DNA of 64,000 nt from contig JARZZO010000009.1 in assembly GCA_030544215.1 (NCBI GenBank), positions 48,231,129 through 48,295,128 on the forward strand. Reading direction: 5' to 3'. Made by a program: the position numbers and the translations under genes. The notes under the pieces are model-generated. The model did not search any database. It saw nothing but the letters and a program-made list of their open reading frames with translations, and was not told the origin of the DNA. The stretch is from Zantedeschia hybrid cultivar. Taxonomy: Eukaryota > Streptophyta > Magnoliopsida > Alismatales > Araceae. Positions 31,461 through 43,214 of the stretch are shown piece by piece (the stretch's first letter is position 1; each line of letters opens with the position of its first letter).

Positions 31461-32100
31461 ATACCGACAATAGAGGTTGTTGGCCAGGTAAAGAGGTCGG
31501 CCTGATATTCAAGGAATGAGTAGCGGCAAGAATTGGCATGCTCGTGACTTTAATAATGCGTCCCTTGTATGAAAATTTGAGGCACTGATGATTTGTAGAA
31601 GGAATTGCCTCCAAGAACTTAATGTAAGGGTGGCCAAGGATACCCTTCAAAGGTGGATCGATCTCCAAGATGTGAAACTCGACTTCATTATGACAAATAG
31701 GGCCTAACTCTACCTTCAAATAAATCATTCCTAGAGGGGAACGGGTAGAATTATAATAAGCTGTAATAGAAATTGGAGAAGGCAGCCATTTCTCCTTGGG
31801 TATACCATACTGTTCAAGTTTCTTTAGTGATAGAACATTATTGAGGCCCCTGTGTCAACCAGGCATGTGTCTACGGCCTTCTTGCAGATGTTGACCGTAA
31901 TGCTCAAAGCCATGCTTCTGGCTATTGGTGGTACTAGTTCCGAAGTATGGAATGTAATAGAGGGCTGATCCCCCTGAGGAACTAACAGTGTAGTGATCTT
32001 CTCCACCGGCACGTCCTCGTTGACCATTACCTTCTGTAGGTACTCCATAAGAACTTCCTGATGGGTCTTAGATCTCTTGATCTACTCAAGCACGGAGATT
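31460..32100 (-). pseudogene. Tat 1 aspartic protease
   Basis: CLVDTGAS (about 31845) is the active site. MEYLQKVMVNED and SMALSITVNICKK lead into it, and SPLGMIYLKVELGPICH with ILGHPYIKFLEAIPSTNHQC follows. A frameshift just after DTGAS (ends IMFYH) breaks the protein. Confidence 0.85.
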
Positions 32101-32560
32101 CGTGCCAGTGTTCTGTCTAATAGTTTCAATTGGTCATATTGAGTGCCTGGTGCACTCTCATCATTATGAACTTCCTCTGGCGGCTGTGATAGGCCATCTC
32201 TGACAGTGGACTGAGGAAAGACTTTATTGAAGATTCTCCTGCTCCGGAGCGTATGTTCTTCACTAGTGGAAGGTCCAAGTGATAGTTTGAGCACCGCGGG
32301 GTTGATGGGTGGTTTAGATGGTGTGGGGGGTTGGTAGACGGGTGATGGCGTAGGGTTGTTTGGTAGAGACATGGTGCGGATGAGGGGTTTAGAAGGTTGG
32401 ATGGTGGAGGGGTAAGTGGTTGGTGCGGGTGAAGTGGGGAATGGCATACGGAGTAGCGATTTGGATGGCTGTATGGCACTGGGGTAAATGGTTGTGGTAG
32501 GTGATGTGGGGAATGGCATGCAGAGTAACGGTTTGGATGGTAGGAGGGGCGTGTAGTTGG
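32082..32560 (-). repeat. Tat 1 Pro/Ser/Thr-rich tract with tandem repeats of about 78 bp
   Basis: The minus frame carries repeated PFPTSP..TTYPS.IQPSK segments (two to three units at about 32380-32560), then a SLGPST-type linker leading to protease. Probably a flexible linker between gag and protease. Confidence 0.65.
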
Positions 32561-32739
32561 CTTGCGGAGGGTTGTTTAATGGAGGCGTGGTGGTGGAGTG
32601 TGTAATGGGTGTGGATACAGGTGTAATGGTGACAGGCTGCGGTTTGGGTATACAGAGAATACGGCGTGGTGGTTGTTCGGCGGTGCTCGGGATGTAGCCT
32701 GTTGAGTAAATAGAGGAAGAGTCCTCTACCTTCCACTAC

Positions 32740-34935
32740 TACCCTCGATTAGCTTCAGACTGGCTATTCGTCAAGATAGGGAAAATCTGATTCTAATGTT
32801 GATGCTCCGGTAATGGGTTTTGTACTATACTCATGTTCGGAGTTGCTGCCGCCTGTGCTGGCGCTCTCTGTTGTTGCTGTTGCTATTGCTGTTGTGATTG
32901 TTGTTGTTGAAGTCTTCTTGCCTTCAAGGTAAATATGTATTTTCTCATCTCTTCCCAGTCAATGCCTCTTTGTTCATTGAGATCGTGGATATAATCTCGG
33001 AATTGGAAGCAAGTGTCTATCGTATGCCCAGGTTACCTGTGAAAGGCGTAATACTTGGAAGCATCGGCATTCTGAGGCCAGACTGTCTTTTTCCTGGGCA
33101 AGATTAAGGCATTGGCTGCCATTAGGGCATTGAAAATGTCCAGTAAAGACTCTGGGAGTGCTGGATATGTTGCTCTTTTAGGGCCTGGAGGCTTCCTCTG
33201 TTGGTTGTAATCATTTGGGGGAGGTAAATTATGGAACGCCGACGGTGCGCGCGGCTGGTACTGCTGCTGGTTCTGCTGCTGGTACTGCTGCTGGTTTGGG
33301 GGCTGCTGTTGTGGCTGGTACCGGGGCTGTTGATATTGTTGCTGCTGAGGTGTGTAACCCTGCTGGTTCGGTGGTCTATACCCTTGTTGATTCGGAGGTC
33401 TATAACCTTGTTGACTTGGTGGTTGCTGATTTTTCACGAATTGGGGTTGATTGTTGTTCATGGTGCTGACCTGCTCGTAAGAGAGTGTGCCCTCAGTCGT
33501 CGGACCTGTGCTAGGTGGGTTTGGCACGACAGGCTTCCGAGGCGGAGGTCTGTTGGGTCGGTAAGGATCAAAGACATTAGAGAAAGTGGCATCTTTGAAG
33601 GCGTTCTGGCAGTAACGCGCTCTCTCATAAAGTTCCGCCATGCTGGTCAGATTATTCAAGGCCAGGACCAGCTTGTACTAAAGGGTGGCGTTGGAGATCA
33701 GCATTTTAACTTGTTCAGATTCGGACATATAATCCTTAATCTTCTCCGCCCTGCTCCTCCATCTATCAGCAAATGTGATGAAGTCCTCATCGGGCTTCAT
33801 TTTCTCAGCAACTAGATCAATGATGGACAGAGACGGTGCGACTCTGCCCTAGTATTGTTGAATAAATTTTCTGGATACGATACCATAATCTTCTACCTTA
33901 GATGGCTCTAGCGAGAAAAACCACTCGAGGGCTGGCCCCTCTAACGATTTCCTGAACAAGAATGCCAACGACCTCTTGTCGTTCTGCCAGAAGGAGGATT
34001 CATACATGAACTCCTTCAGGTGGGTGAAGGGGTTACCAGTACCATTGTATTTTCTGTACACTGGTATCTCCGAGGGCGGCAGGTGAAACACTGGCAGACT
34101 GATCTCAGGTGCAGCCTTGACTCCCATCATTTTCTGAAAATTGTTGAACTATTCATCCATTCGCTCTATTTCGCGAGCAGAGCTTGTGTTGTTGGATCAA
34201 CCTAGGGAGGAGGTGGTGGTGGTACATGATAGGCCTGCTACCTAGAGTATGTGGGACAAGGGGGACAATAGGGTTGAGGTCCGACAGTGCTTCCGCCATG
34301 CCCAAGGGCATTTTGATAAGTTGGCGTAGGCGGCCTAGTCGGTTGCCTTGAGGAGGATAATTGTGGCCCAGCTAGCCGAGAAGTTGAAACCTGAAGGCCT
34401 TCCATGGCCTGCTGAACAAAGGAAGTATGGTGGTGAGGAGGTTGAGGAATGGCAGAGGGAACCATGATATTCGGTTCAGTCGACTGCGCAGGCGTCTTCC
34501 CCTTTAAGATGGATTGGATTGCCTCGAGTTGTTGAGGATCTAGATAGGAGGCAAGAACTCCCAGAGCATTGACTAGATCCGAAGGATTGGAGGATGATGA
34601 TTCATTTGGGTTCATGGCCCCCTCAAAGATAGGATTAGACACCGCATGCACATGCGGAGGAAGATCAGTGCCAGAATTATGCTGATCGTGAGCAAAATGA
34701 GGAGGGATTTGGGGGTTTCCCTCGTGTTGAAATGAATAAGGATGGGGATGACGGGGGGCATTAGCATATCCCCCGTTCTCATAGTGATAATCATATTTAA
34801 GAGGGTCATTAGCATCTCCCTTGTAGTTAACTAGAGCATCTGAAGCCATGCTCAAATCCCAACTTGATCGAAGCAACATGGTATTAGATTTTTCAACAAA
34901 GATTTGCAAACAAGTTGTGCAGAGATTAGACAAAC
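32740..34935 (-). pseudogene. gag: Tat 1 Gag
   Basis: The N-terminal part (34933-34238) is His/Pro/Ser-rich. The gag core (34130-33849) shows YNGTGNPFTHLKEFMYESSF and GPALEWFFSLEP. A Pro/Gln-rich tail (33659-33033) has QQGYRPPN repeats, and a CAA-rich stretch sits at about 32870-32915. Stops separate the three frames at about 34235 and 33840. No CCHC zinc knuckle is seen. Confidence 0.78.
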
Positions 34936-35888
34936 AAGTGAATGTTTAACGTTGTTTTGGGATTCCTTGTTGGATTATTTGGATTGTTAATCACAAATGC
35001 ACTCAATGGGTAGGATCCTAGTTTTAGTTCAGTTTCCACTATTATATTCTAAGGCTTTTCTCTCACAACGAAATGAAAATCTAACCAGGACTTCGATTTG
35101 TACAACTAGGTCGATGAACAAGGAGGAATACCTTGATTTTGGGGACTTACGGAGGTCTTTAACGTCAACCACTCTAGTCTAATCGAGAGACCGACCTAAT
35201 TAGAGAGAGGTGAGGACGTCAAGAAAGGTGTTCCTATGAGAAAAGGGGGTGTTAGCCCTAGTGCGTATGCCTCGTGGCCGGGATGGCATCTAATGCTTAA
35301 TATGTAATGTGTAATAACAATCAAATCAGAAATCCAAAGACTGAAGAACAAAACAAAAATCTGTTTGAATTGCGTCGCTGATCCTCGACGTTATTCAAAC
35401 CAGAACTTCATTCTGCTCACAGAACCTCAGGCAGCAGGCAGCAGGAAATTTTGCCTAAAAGGCATGGTAATCTAGCGACGCGGTTATGAAACGCGTCGCT
35501 ATCCCAAGTCGCTTTTCAGAGTGCAGAATCAACAATTAAGAAGGAATTTCTGGGTCAATTCCCTCTCAAACTAACAAGGTAAAGCAGTAAATAATCAACT
35601 CATGTTAATCTTTTTTTTTTTTTTTTTAACAGGATGATTTATTATGTAAACAATTAAAATATTCAATCAATCACACATTCTTCCTATCACAATCACAACT
35701 TTTCAATCAATCAAACGGGGAGGGCAAGATCTTGCTGCAAGGGAGTGCACGTGGTGCATGTGAGAATAACAATTGAACTAAAAACTCACCGATCGGTGAG
35801 GGCGTGCCCGAGGGACACAAGTGGTGCACCTTGGGTGCCCGATTGATAAAAGTAAGAACAAAGATTTAAAAGATGGTGAGACCAAGTC
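34936..35888 (-). other. Tat 1 leader between PBS and gag
   Basis: Untranslated leader with three dyads (35367-35517), a poly-T run at about 35611 and no conserved reading frame. Confidence 0.6.
35367..35517. repeat. three dyads in the Tat 1 leader
   Basis: Arms at 35367/35387, about 35456/35476 (left arm decayed to ggcatg) and 35488/35508, each with a 10-base centre. Confidence 0.82.
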
Positions 35889-35903
35889 CCATCGTGATCG
35901 CCA
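35884..35903 (-). promoter_or_regulatory. Tat 1 primer-binding site candidate
   Basis: On minus, TGGCGATCACGATGGGAC follows the LTR end after a short poly-T. It begins with the TGG expected opposite a tRNA CCA end and resembles TGGCGA-type sites of Tat elements. I cannot assign the tRNA. Confidence 0.55.
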
Positions 35904-35909
35904 AAAAAC

Positions 35910-37141
35910 TGTGAGTGCTCAAATTTGATGTGTGATTATCATGAAGATTTGTTGATTAAATGATAAATAAACCTATTAAAAACTATGTGATCGCTAGAAA
36001 CTTTTAACTAAAAAATTTCAAAAGAAAAAAGGTGATCGCTTAGTTGTTTTGGACGTGAGAGATGTTGAAGTTCTTGATTCTTTCTCTTCAGCCGGCTGAA
36101 GAAAAAGAGCCTTTCTGACTTTGTTCTTGCTTTGAATGTTAATTGGGCTTTGAGTGTCGTCCATATTTCCTTTGTTGATTCCTTCCTTTTGATCTTCCTT
36201 GTAGCTTGTAAAAAATTAAATAAAAGAAGAAAATAATAATAAGAACTTAATAGAGGTAGTATTTATTCCAATAATAATTATAATCATGCAACTCAAGCAG
36301 ATTAAACTCACTTGTTTTATGGTCTTTGAAACCCCTTAACATGTGGGTTGGAAAATAATGCTAGTACTCTGTGTGTAGTATGAAGTGATGTGATGAGTGG
36401 AATTATGAACTAATGTGATAAAAATATGAGCAAAAATTAATTAAAAAGAATTGAGTTGGATGGCCCTTAGAAAGGCTTGGTTCGTGAGTGGCCTTGAAGG
36501 ATGTAGAAAGATGAAGAAAGGATGAAGAAAGCTTTAAGACTCCTGGAAGTAGTTGTGCAACGCCTTGATTCTTCAATTCCTTCAACGTTTGGACGTTGTC
36601 TCTCTTAACTCAGATTTTTCACTAACTCTTCAAAAATTTTCACTTTAATTCTCCACTAACTTTCTTCACTTCAAGGACTTGTGTTTTTATAGACTTAAGT
36701 TCAAGACTTTCATGCATATCCGCAGTCACTTACGGATTAACATGAAAGAATTTGAGCCAATCCAATCAAGAAATAGATAAACACAGGCTAATTCATCATT
36801 ATCTGTAATTAACTAAAATGCGTCACCCATGGAAGACGTCTTTTAGCTTAATTAACATAAAGATAAACATTGGGAAGAAGAAGCAGAAACATTTTAGGAA
36901 AATTAAATGGCGTCTTTGTATGTCGACGTCTTTTAGAATTTTTCATATTTGATTAAAAATCTGAGTTAAAATGAATTGAATTAATAAACTTAAATTATGT
37001 TTGTCTTTCCCAATGTCATTTAGACAATTATTCCAGTAAAAGTTATAAAAATTAACTAATGATTAAATATCAGACCATTTTGAGACATTATTATATGACA
37101 TGAAATTTACTCAGAATGATGTCAAAATTAGCGTGTCTACA
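35910..37141 (-). repeat. Tat 1 5' LTR
   Basis: This 1232-bp LTR on minus runs TGTAGACACG..CTCACA. It has a TATA box near 36690, a putative leader intron at 36311-36205, and two of the usual three dyads (36815-36934). It adjoins Tat 2 protease sequence at 37142, so Tat 1 most simply inserted into Tat 2. Confidence 0.9.
36815..36934. repeat. two dyads in the Tat 1 LTR
   Basis: Arms 36815/36835 and 36905/36925, with 10-base centres. The middle dyad of the family is missing here. Confidence 0.85.
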
Positions 37142-37739
37142 ATTCAAGACCCATTAGGAAGCCCTGATGGAGTATTTGCAGAAGGTAATGGTCAACGAAG
37201 ATGTGTCGGTGGAGAAGATCACTACACTGTTAGTTCCTCAAGGGGATCAGCCCTCTATTTCATTCCATACTTCGGAACTAGTACCACCGGTAGACAGAAG
37301 CATGGCTTTGAGCATTACGGCCAAGATCTACAAGAAGACCGTAGACGCATGCCTAGTTGATACAGGGGCTTCAATCAATGTTCTATCACCAAAGACCCTT
37401 GAACTGTGTAGTATTATACGTAGGGTGAAATGGCTGCCTTCTCCAATTTCTGTTACAGCCTATGAGAATTCTACCCGTTCCCCTCTAGGAATGATTTATT
37501 TGAAGGTAGAGTTAGGCCCTATTTGTCATAACAAGGTCAAGTTCCACATCTTGAAAATCGATCCATCTTTGAAGGGTATCTTTAGCCGCCATTACATTAA
37601 GTCCCTTGAGGCAATTCTCTCTACAAATCATCAGTGCCTCAAATTCCCATACACGGGACGCATTATTAAGGTCACGAGTATATCAATTCTTGCTACCATT
37701 CATTCTTTGAATATCAGGCCGACTTCCTTACCTAGCTAA
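37142..37739 (+). pseudogene. Tat 2 aspartic protease
   Basis: One frame from MEYLQKVMVNED to SLPS-stop with CLVDTGASINVL (about 37350-37385) and the downstream SPLGMIYLKVELGPICH. The domain is intact, unlike in Tat 1. The usual ILGHPYI reads IFSRHYI. Confidence 0.85.
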
Positions 37740-37859
37740 CAACCTCTGTTGTTAGTATTACAGGTTTATCATCCTATGGCTAATCCTTTGAAAGCCAATA
37801 CACTTGATTCTTATCCAATTGATGCCATGAAACGGGGGAAGTGCATAAGTACCCATGGT

Positions 37860-38846
37860 TGGAAAATTATGATGAAAGGTGGATATCAGCCTGGAAAGGG
37901 CCTGGGCACGCAATTGTAGGGCAGAACTACGACCATTAAAGACAGCTGAAGGACACCCGGTAATGGCCTGGGCTATAGGCCAAGAAGAATCAGGCATGAC
38001 ATCGTACAACAACAAGAAGATGAAGACGGCCAAAAGGCTTGGGAAACAATGACCACCCCATGTAAAGAAGGTCGGGATCCCTTGACATGGACCCTGCATA
38101 CACATTTTGTCAAGGGGCCTATAATCAGTCATAATAATGATAACACAGTACTAATCACTTCCCAGTTCGACCTGCATGACATCTGTGGAAGGGATCTGGC
38201 CAGACACTGCTCAGAATTGTTGACATACCAGTCCTTGGAGGCTTTGCAGCCGATGAAAAGGAAGAAATTCCAAGATCCAGAATGTGAATGGTACCGATGG
38301 TTCGACCTGGGGGATCTGTACATTGCATTGAACAGACTATTCCTTGATCCCTCAGAGCCGAAGTGGCCACCGTTGATGGACGAGCTGATTGAATGGCCTG
38401 GCGCTGTTTTTGACAAGAGAATTCTGCTGTCCGAGGAAACAGATGAAGGGGAGCCAGATGACCCCTATAAAGCTGGTCGTACTATTGATTTTCTCTGGAG
38501 ACGAACTTCTCCCTCTTGCATCTTCACCTTTCACACTCTATTCCGCACCCTACTCTTGACCCCGACTTGGTTGCGGGTCATCACTGAAGATATCTTATGG
38601 GCTCCGCCCATCATGATCACTCTGTCCCCACGGGATCTTATCCCTCAACCTCCTCTCGATCTGGAGAGGATTTATGATTTAATCTGGGACATACTATTGT
38701 ATGATCCCCCCAATCCTTGGGCCTTAGTGCCGCTTCCTCTATCTCATTCTCCTCCTATTCATATCCATTCTTGTTTAATGATTAAAACTTTTCTTCTAAA
38801 AAAAAAACGCCAATCCGGCAATTACTTCCTCTTAGATCCTCGTTGA
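37860..38846 (+). pseudogene. Tat 2 G-patch-like segment and linker
   Basis: GGYQPGKGLGTQL at about 37880-37918, then a 265-residue frame (38049-38846) colinear with 30465-31140. An A-run at 38797-38806 precedes the loss of frame. Confidence 0.7.
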
Positions 38847-39168
38847 GGAAACCTCATACTTGTCCGATTGTACCCGATCACGTGGGTCATTCGGGCAAGA
38901 TTCTTTTCTAGATTTGCTCTGCCCTTCCACTTAGGAAGATTCTCTTGTATTCCCTTCTGTACCCGTTGATTTTTATCCTTCTTCGTCCTCATTAGGTCAA
39001 GATAGAGAGTCTAGTGAAGTTAAAGAGTCTAGTTCTAGGCAAGTTAATCAGGTTAGAAAGTCTAGGAAATCTAAGGGTAGAAGAATCCCAGATGGATACC
39101 TCCAGGATCTAGCATTCAAATGCCTTTCTTGCTCTATGATCCCTCAGCTGTTAGAAAATCCTATTTAG

Positions 39169-40358
39169 ATGTCAGAAGATTGTGAAGTTGATGAGTCGGT
39201 CAATGATGGATATGGGGTGTATGAATTGATACACGAGAAAGACCCCATGACTGAAGATGAGGAAGATGATGAGGACGCAGTTGAGGCGTATGCCAGTGGA
39301 GTGAAAAGATTTGATGAACCCTCAGCTGCCATAGAAGAGCCTACCAAAGAAATTAATCTAGGAACTATAGACAAACCTAAGGTTGTCCTCGTAGTAAAAA
39401 TCTTTCTGAAACAAATGAGGAGGCAGTGGTCCAAGTTCTTAAGGACTATAAAGATACCTTCGCCTGGAGTTATGAGGATATGCCAGGGTTAGACTCATCA
39501 CTAGTGGAACATCGATTGACATTAAAAGATGGAGTTAGCCCGGTTAAACAAAAGTTAAGGCGATTCCACCCACAAATGGTTTTGAAAATGAAGGAAGAGG
39601 TAGATAAGCTGCATAAAACCAAGTTTATTAGAGTTGTCCTTTATCCGCAATAGGTGGCCAACATAGTCCCGGTTATTAAAAAGGATGGGAAGGTCAGAAT
39701 TTGTATTGACTTCCGAGATCTAAACTGGGCATGTCCTAAAGATGACTTTCCATTGCCTCACATTGATGTACTCATCGATAACACAGCTGGCTATGAAACT
39801 CTATCATATATGGATGGATTCTCAGGATATAATCAAATCAAATTGGCAGAAGATGATCAAGAAAAGACATCATTCACCACACCTTGGGGGACATATTGTT
39901 ATGTTGTCATGCCTTTTGGATTAAAGAACACTGGAGCCACTTATCAAAGGGCTATGATGGCAATATTCTATGACATGATGCATATAGATTTAGAAGTGTA
40001 TGTAGATAATTTGTTAGTAAAATCTAGGACGAGGGCTGAGCATGCCGAAGTTTTGGCGAAAGTTCTAATAAGATCAAGAGAAAATCAGTTGAAGATGAAC
40101 CCCAAGAAATGTGTATTCGGGATATCCTCAGGGAAATTACTTGGATTCATTGTCAGTAAGCGGGGAATCGAGATCGATCCCAACAAGGCAAAGGCTATTA
40201 GAGAAATGCCACCTCCCAAGAACTTGAAAGAGTTGAGAGGATTAATCGGGAGGTTACAGTTTATTCGCCGATTTGTCTCTCAACATTCACAAAGGTGTAA
40301 GCCGTTTTACGAGCTTACCAAGCCCGGAGTCAAATTTGATTGGGACGATAAGTGTTAG
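39169..40358 (+). pseudogene. Tat 2 reverse transcriptase with YVDN active site
   Basis: An acidic linker (39169-39420) is followed by a frameshift at about 39400. Then LKDYKDTFAWSYEDM and KKDGKVRICIDFRDLNWACP, MDGFSGYNQIKL, PFGLKN, EVYVDNLLVKS (about 39995-40025) and GIEIDPNKAKAI. The YVDD catalytic box reads YVDN (GAT to AAT), which should abolish polymerase activity. TAG at 39651-39653 replaces the Trp of Q-W-VANIVP, a TGG-to-TAG change. A second TAG lies at 40356-40358. Confidence 0.88.
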
Positions 40359-40385
40359 GAGGCATTCGATGGATTAAAGATATAT

Positions 40386-41380
40386 TTGATAAGTCCTCCT
40401 GTCTTGAGACCACCATCTCCGGACAAATCTTTGATTCTATATATCTCTGTCCTGGATGATGAGGTGGGCGTTGTCTTGGCACAAGAAGATGAAGAAGGAA
40501 AAGAGAGGGCAGCCTATTATCTCTTTAAACTTCTTAACCCTGCTGAACAAAGATACACAACAATGGAGAAAACATGTGCATCACTTGTATGGGTAGTTCA
40601 GAAGCTGAAGCACTACTTTTTAGTCCATGAAGTTCATCTCATCGCTAGGATGAATCCCATTAAGTTCCTCTTTGAGAGATTTGTCCTCACTGATAGGTTA
40701 GCACGATGGCTAAGCTTTCTATCTCAATTTAATATCACTTGCATTCAACAGAAAGCAATCAAAGGCTATGTCATCGCAGTACATCTTGTTTATCATCCCC
40801 TTCCTCATTTTGATCCAGTCCGATCGGAGTTTCCGGATGAGGAACTGATGTCCATAGACAGAATCAAAGATGATATGTGGACTCTGCATTTTGACGGAGC
40901 TCTGAATTCCCACGGTAAGGGTATCGGCATTGTTCTGTTGTCACCTGAAGGTGTCACCATTCCACATGCCTTTCAGCTTGACTTTCCAGTCACTAACAAT
41001 ATAGCTGAGTGCGAGGCACTCCTTGCTGGCCTCGAGGCAGCTCATCTCCATCGTGCCACTAAACTCAGAATTGTGGGTGATAGCCAACTGATTCTTCGCC
41101 AAGTGTTAACTAAATATCGAACTCTTGATCCTAAGTTGAAGCCTTATCAAGAACTCACTTCTACCTAAGCTAAGCTTTACACTAAATTGATCTTCATCCA
41201 TATTCCTCAAAATCAGAACATCTTAGCTGATGCTCTAGCTTCCCTCGCATCATCTCTCAATTTTCTGATCAGCAAACAATACGAATCAATTATTGTTCAT
41301 AGGCATCTCTTACCTGTCGTGAAAGACCTTTCATTCCTTAGGACTAAGGAGAAGTTGTTGAAAAAAGTCAGAGATTGAGA
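40386..41380 (+). pseudogene. Tat 2 dual RNase H
   Basis: First RNase H: ISVLDDEVGVVLAQED, EKTCASLVWVVQKL. Second, archaeal-type RNase H: LHFDGALNSHGKGIGIVLLS (about 40884), NIAECEALLAGLEAA, RIVGDSQL, and NILADALASLASS in the next frame (41187-41378). All four acidic residues of the second domain are kept. One stop after ELTST (41166-41168) separates the last motif. Confidence 0.88.
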
Positions 41381-41469
41381 TATTGTAGAGAAATGAGAGA
41401 TAATGTTATTGGAATTACAAGAAGAGATGAATGATGAAGAGAAGCCATGGTACTATGAAATTGCAAGAT

Positions 41470-42596
41470 TGGAACGATCCGCCACCCTATAATCGGGGAT
41501 CCGATTACTAAATGAGTACCGAATCATTAAAATTTGGAGCCAAACCAGAATCTCGAAAAGTCTGGGAAATAAATGATAAACTAAGCTAAACATCTACATC
41601 ACATTGAATTGTAAAGGAAGTGCATGAATTAAAAATTATTACAATTCAACTTGACTCAGCAAATAATTATATATTCCAACAAAAAAGAAGTAATTAAGCA
41701 TACAGGCCTGAAAAGAAATAACAACTACATCGGGGCATACCCCGGAACGATGACTGCTAACGCGGAACCCGAGACAAAACCCTCCTCGCTACGCCTGTCT
41801 GGAACCCTTACCTGAAAACCGCAGGGGTGAGTCTCATCGAAATAGACTCAGTAGGGATCCTTCCATCCCCACCACCCACTCACGCACCCACAAGTGCAAC
41901 AACATGAATAGAGGCAATTTAAATAAATAAAGCAGTAAACACAACTCTGAAACCACTCCACCACGGAGTCTACAACCAACGTCTCGGCTAAACACGCAAA
42001 CCACGCAGCCGAACGCAGAAAACACTGACCTGCTGAGACCGAACAGCAACCCCTCGGATAGCGCACTGGCTATTCTGGCCTGACCTGGCTCAAGGTGGTT
42101 CTACTTCCCCCAGCACGAGTGACACTCCGAATGTACCACTCCCACACCGGTACTAGCTATACCCCGGGGTAAACCGGGTGACCCTCTCTCTAGGCATCAC
42201 CCCATCGCTCCCATACCGGCGCCGTGTCACTCCCACACCAACACAGGGTGCCTAAGCACTAACAACTGTCACTCTAGGTCCACGATCGCACAGAAAACAA
42301 CACGGTGTGATCCGATCATGTAGAAATCATCGTCCTCGAGTATGTTTTCAAACATACATTTATCCAAACTATCTAACAATGTAAGCACATGTTAGTTGCA
42401 TGCTTTAATGAGATTCAGTCTTGAATCGCGTCGCCCAAGGCCAACGTCATTCAAGATCCCTAAACTAGTTCATGTGAAAACTGGCCTCGGAAGATGGCCT
42501 AAAACGCGTCGTGCAAGGTAGTCACCTTTTAAAAGAAGTCGCTATCTCTCGTCGCCTAATCATGATAGAAACGGAATTAGGTCTCGGGGTGATCTT
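41470..42596 (-). repeat. truncated Tekay-family LTR in Tat 2
   Basis: Starts with a damaged end (TGGAACG for TGTAACG) and matches the ends of the LTRs at 28040, 55870 and, inverted, 62188-63310. Similarity stops at about 42596. It interrupts the segment before integrase (the corresponding Tat 1 sequence at about 25350 is continuous), and the Tat 2 integrase beyond it is gone. Confidence 0.85.
42423..42560. repeat. three dyads in the truncated LTR
   Basis: 42423-42452, then a gap-free double dyad occupying exactly 42501-42560. All centres are 10 bases. Confidence 0.88.
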
Positions 42597-43156
42597 TAAA
42601 CAAAAATTCTATTTTTATACTCGGCCCACGATGTTGGAACGAGGCTTAGAATAGATTACCAAGAATACCCGTCATCTTAGTAAGAGGCCGTCATAAAAAA
42701 AAAGGGGGGAGATCTGTCCCATAAAAAAAAAAAAAGGGAAAAAGCCAAATATCAAAATCAAAAGGCCATTGCAATACAAACGTTACACCAAGGCCATGAA
42801 AAGGGAACGCAAAGTCGATAAATACCCCGGAAAGAAAATGACCGAACCCCAACATATATTAGGGTAAAGAAGGGACATCTTTTTGGGTCTCCAAAATCCT
42901 CTCGTGGGCTTTCTAAGCAAATTTTTCCTTTCTTTTTGAAGAGGCGTACTTCAAGCTTGAGGAACGGCCTACATTGATTAAGGGTCAGACCATCGAATGG
43001 GATCATGAATGAAAACACAAGCTCAAACACGATGAGTCTAAGTTAGATTATTGAAGAACAATTTGGGAATTAAGTTAATAAATGAATATGTTCTTTTGAT
43101 CTGAGTACTATGTTGGTCTTTTAGTTTACACATTATTTCAAAAAATATATATATCT

Positions 43157-43214
<58 letters not shown>

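Larger units (their letters stand above)
1..37141 (-). mobile_element. Tat/Ogre-lineage Ty3-gypsy retrotransposon 1, host of nested insertions, 3' end off-window
   Basis: Reading the minus strand from 37141 gives 5' LTR, leader, gag, aspartic protease, G-patch-like segment, RT, RNase H, a second archaeal-type RNase H, integrase, then two antisense spliced genes. Base 1 corresponds to about base 9617 of the inner copy, roughly 0.9 kb short of a 3' LTR, so the 3' LTR should lie just upstream of the window. The element is split by insertions at 1550-11823, 15906-24519 and 28040-30464, each with a 5-bp target duplication, and its coding sequence resumes correctly across each one. A dual RNase H and antisense extra ORFs between pol and the 3' LTR are known hallmarks of the Tat lineage. 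All ORFs carry stops or frameshifts. Confidence 0.85.
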
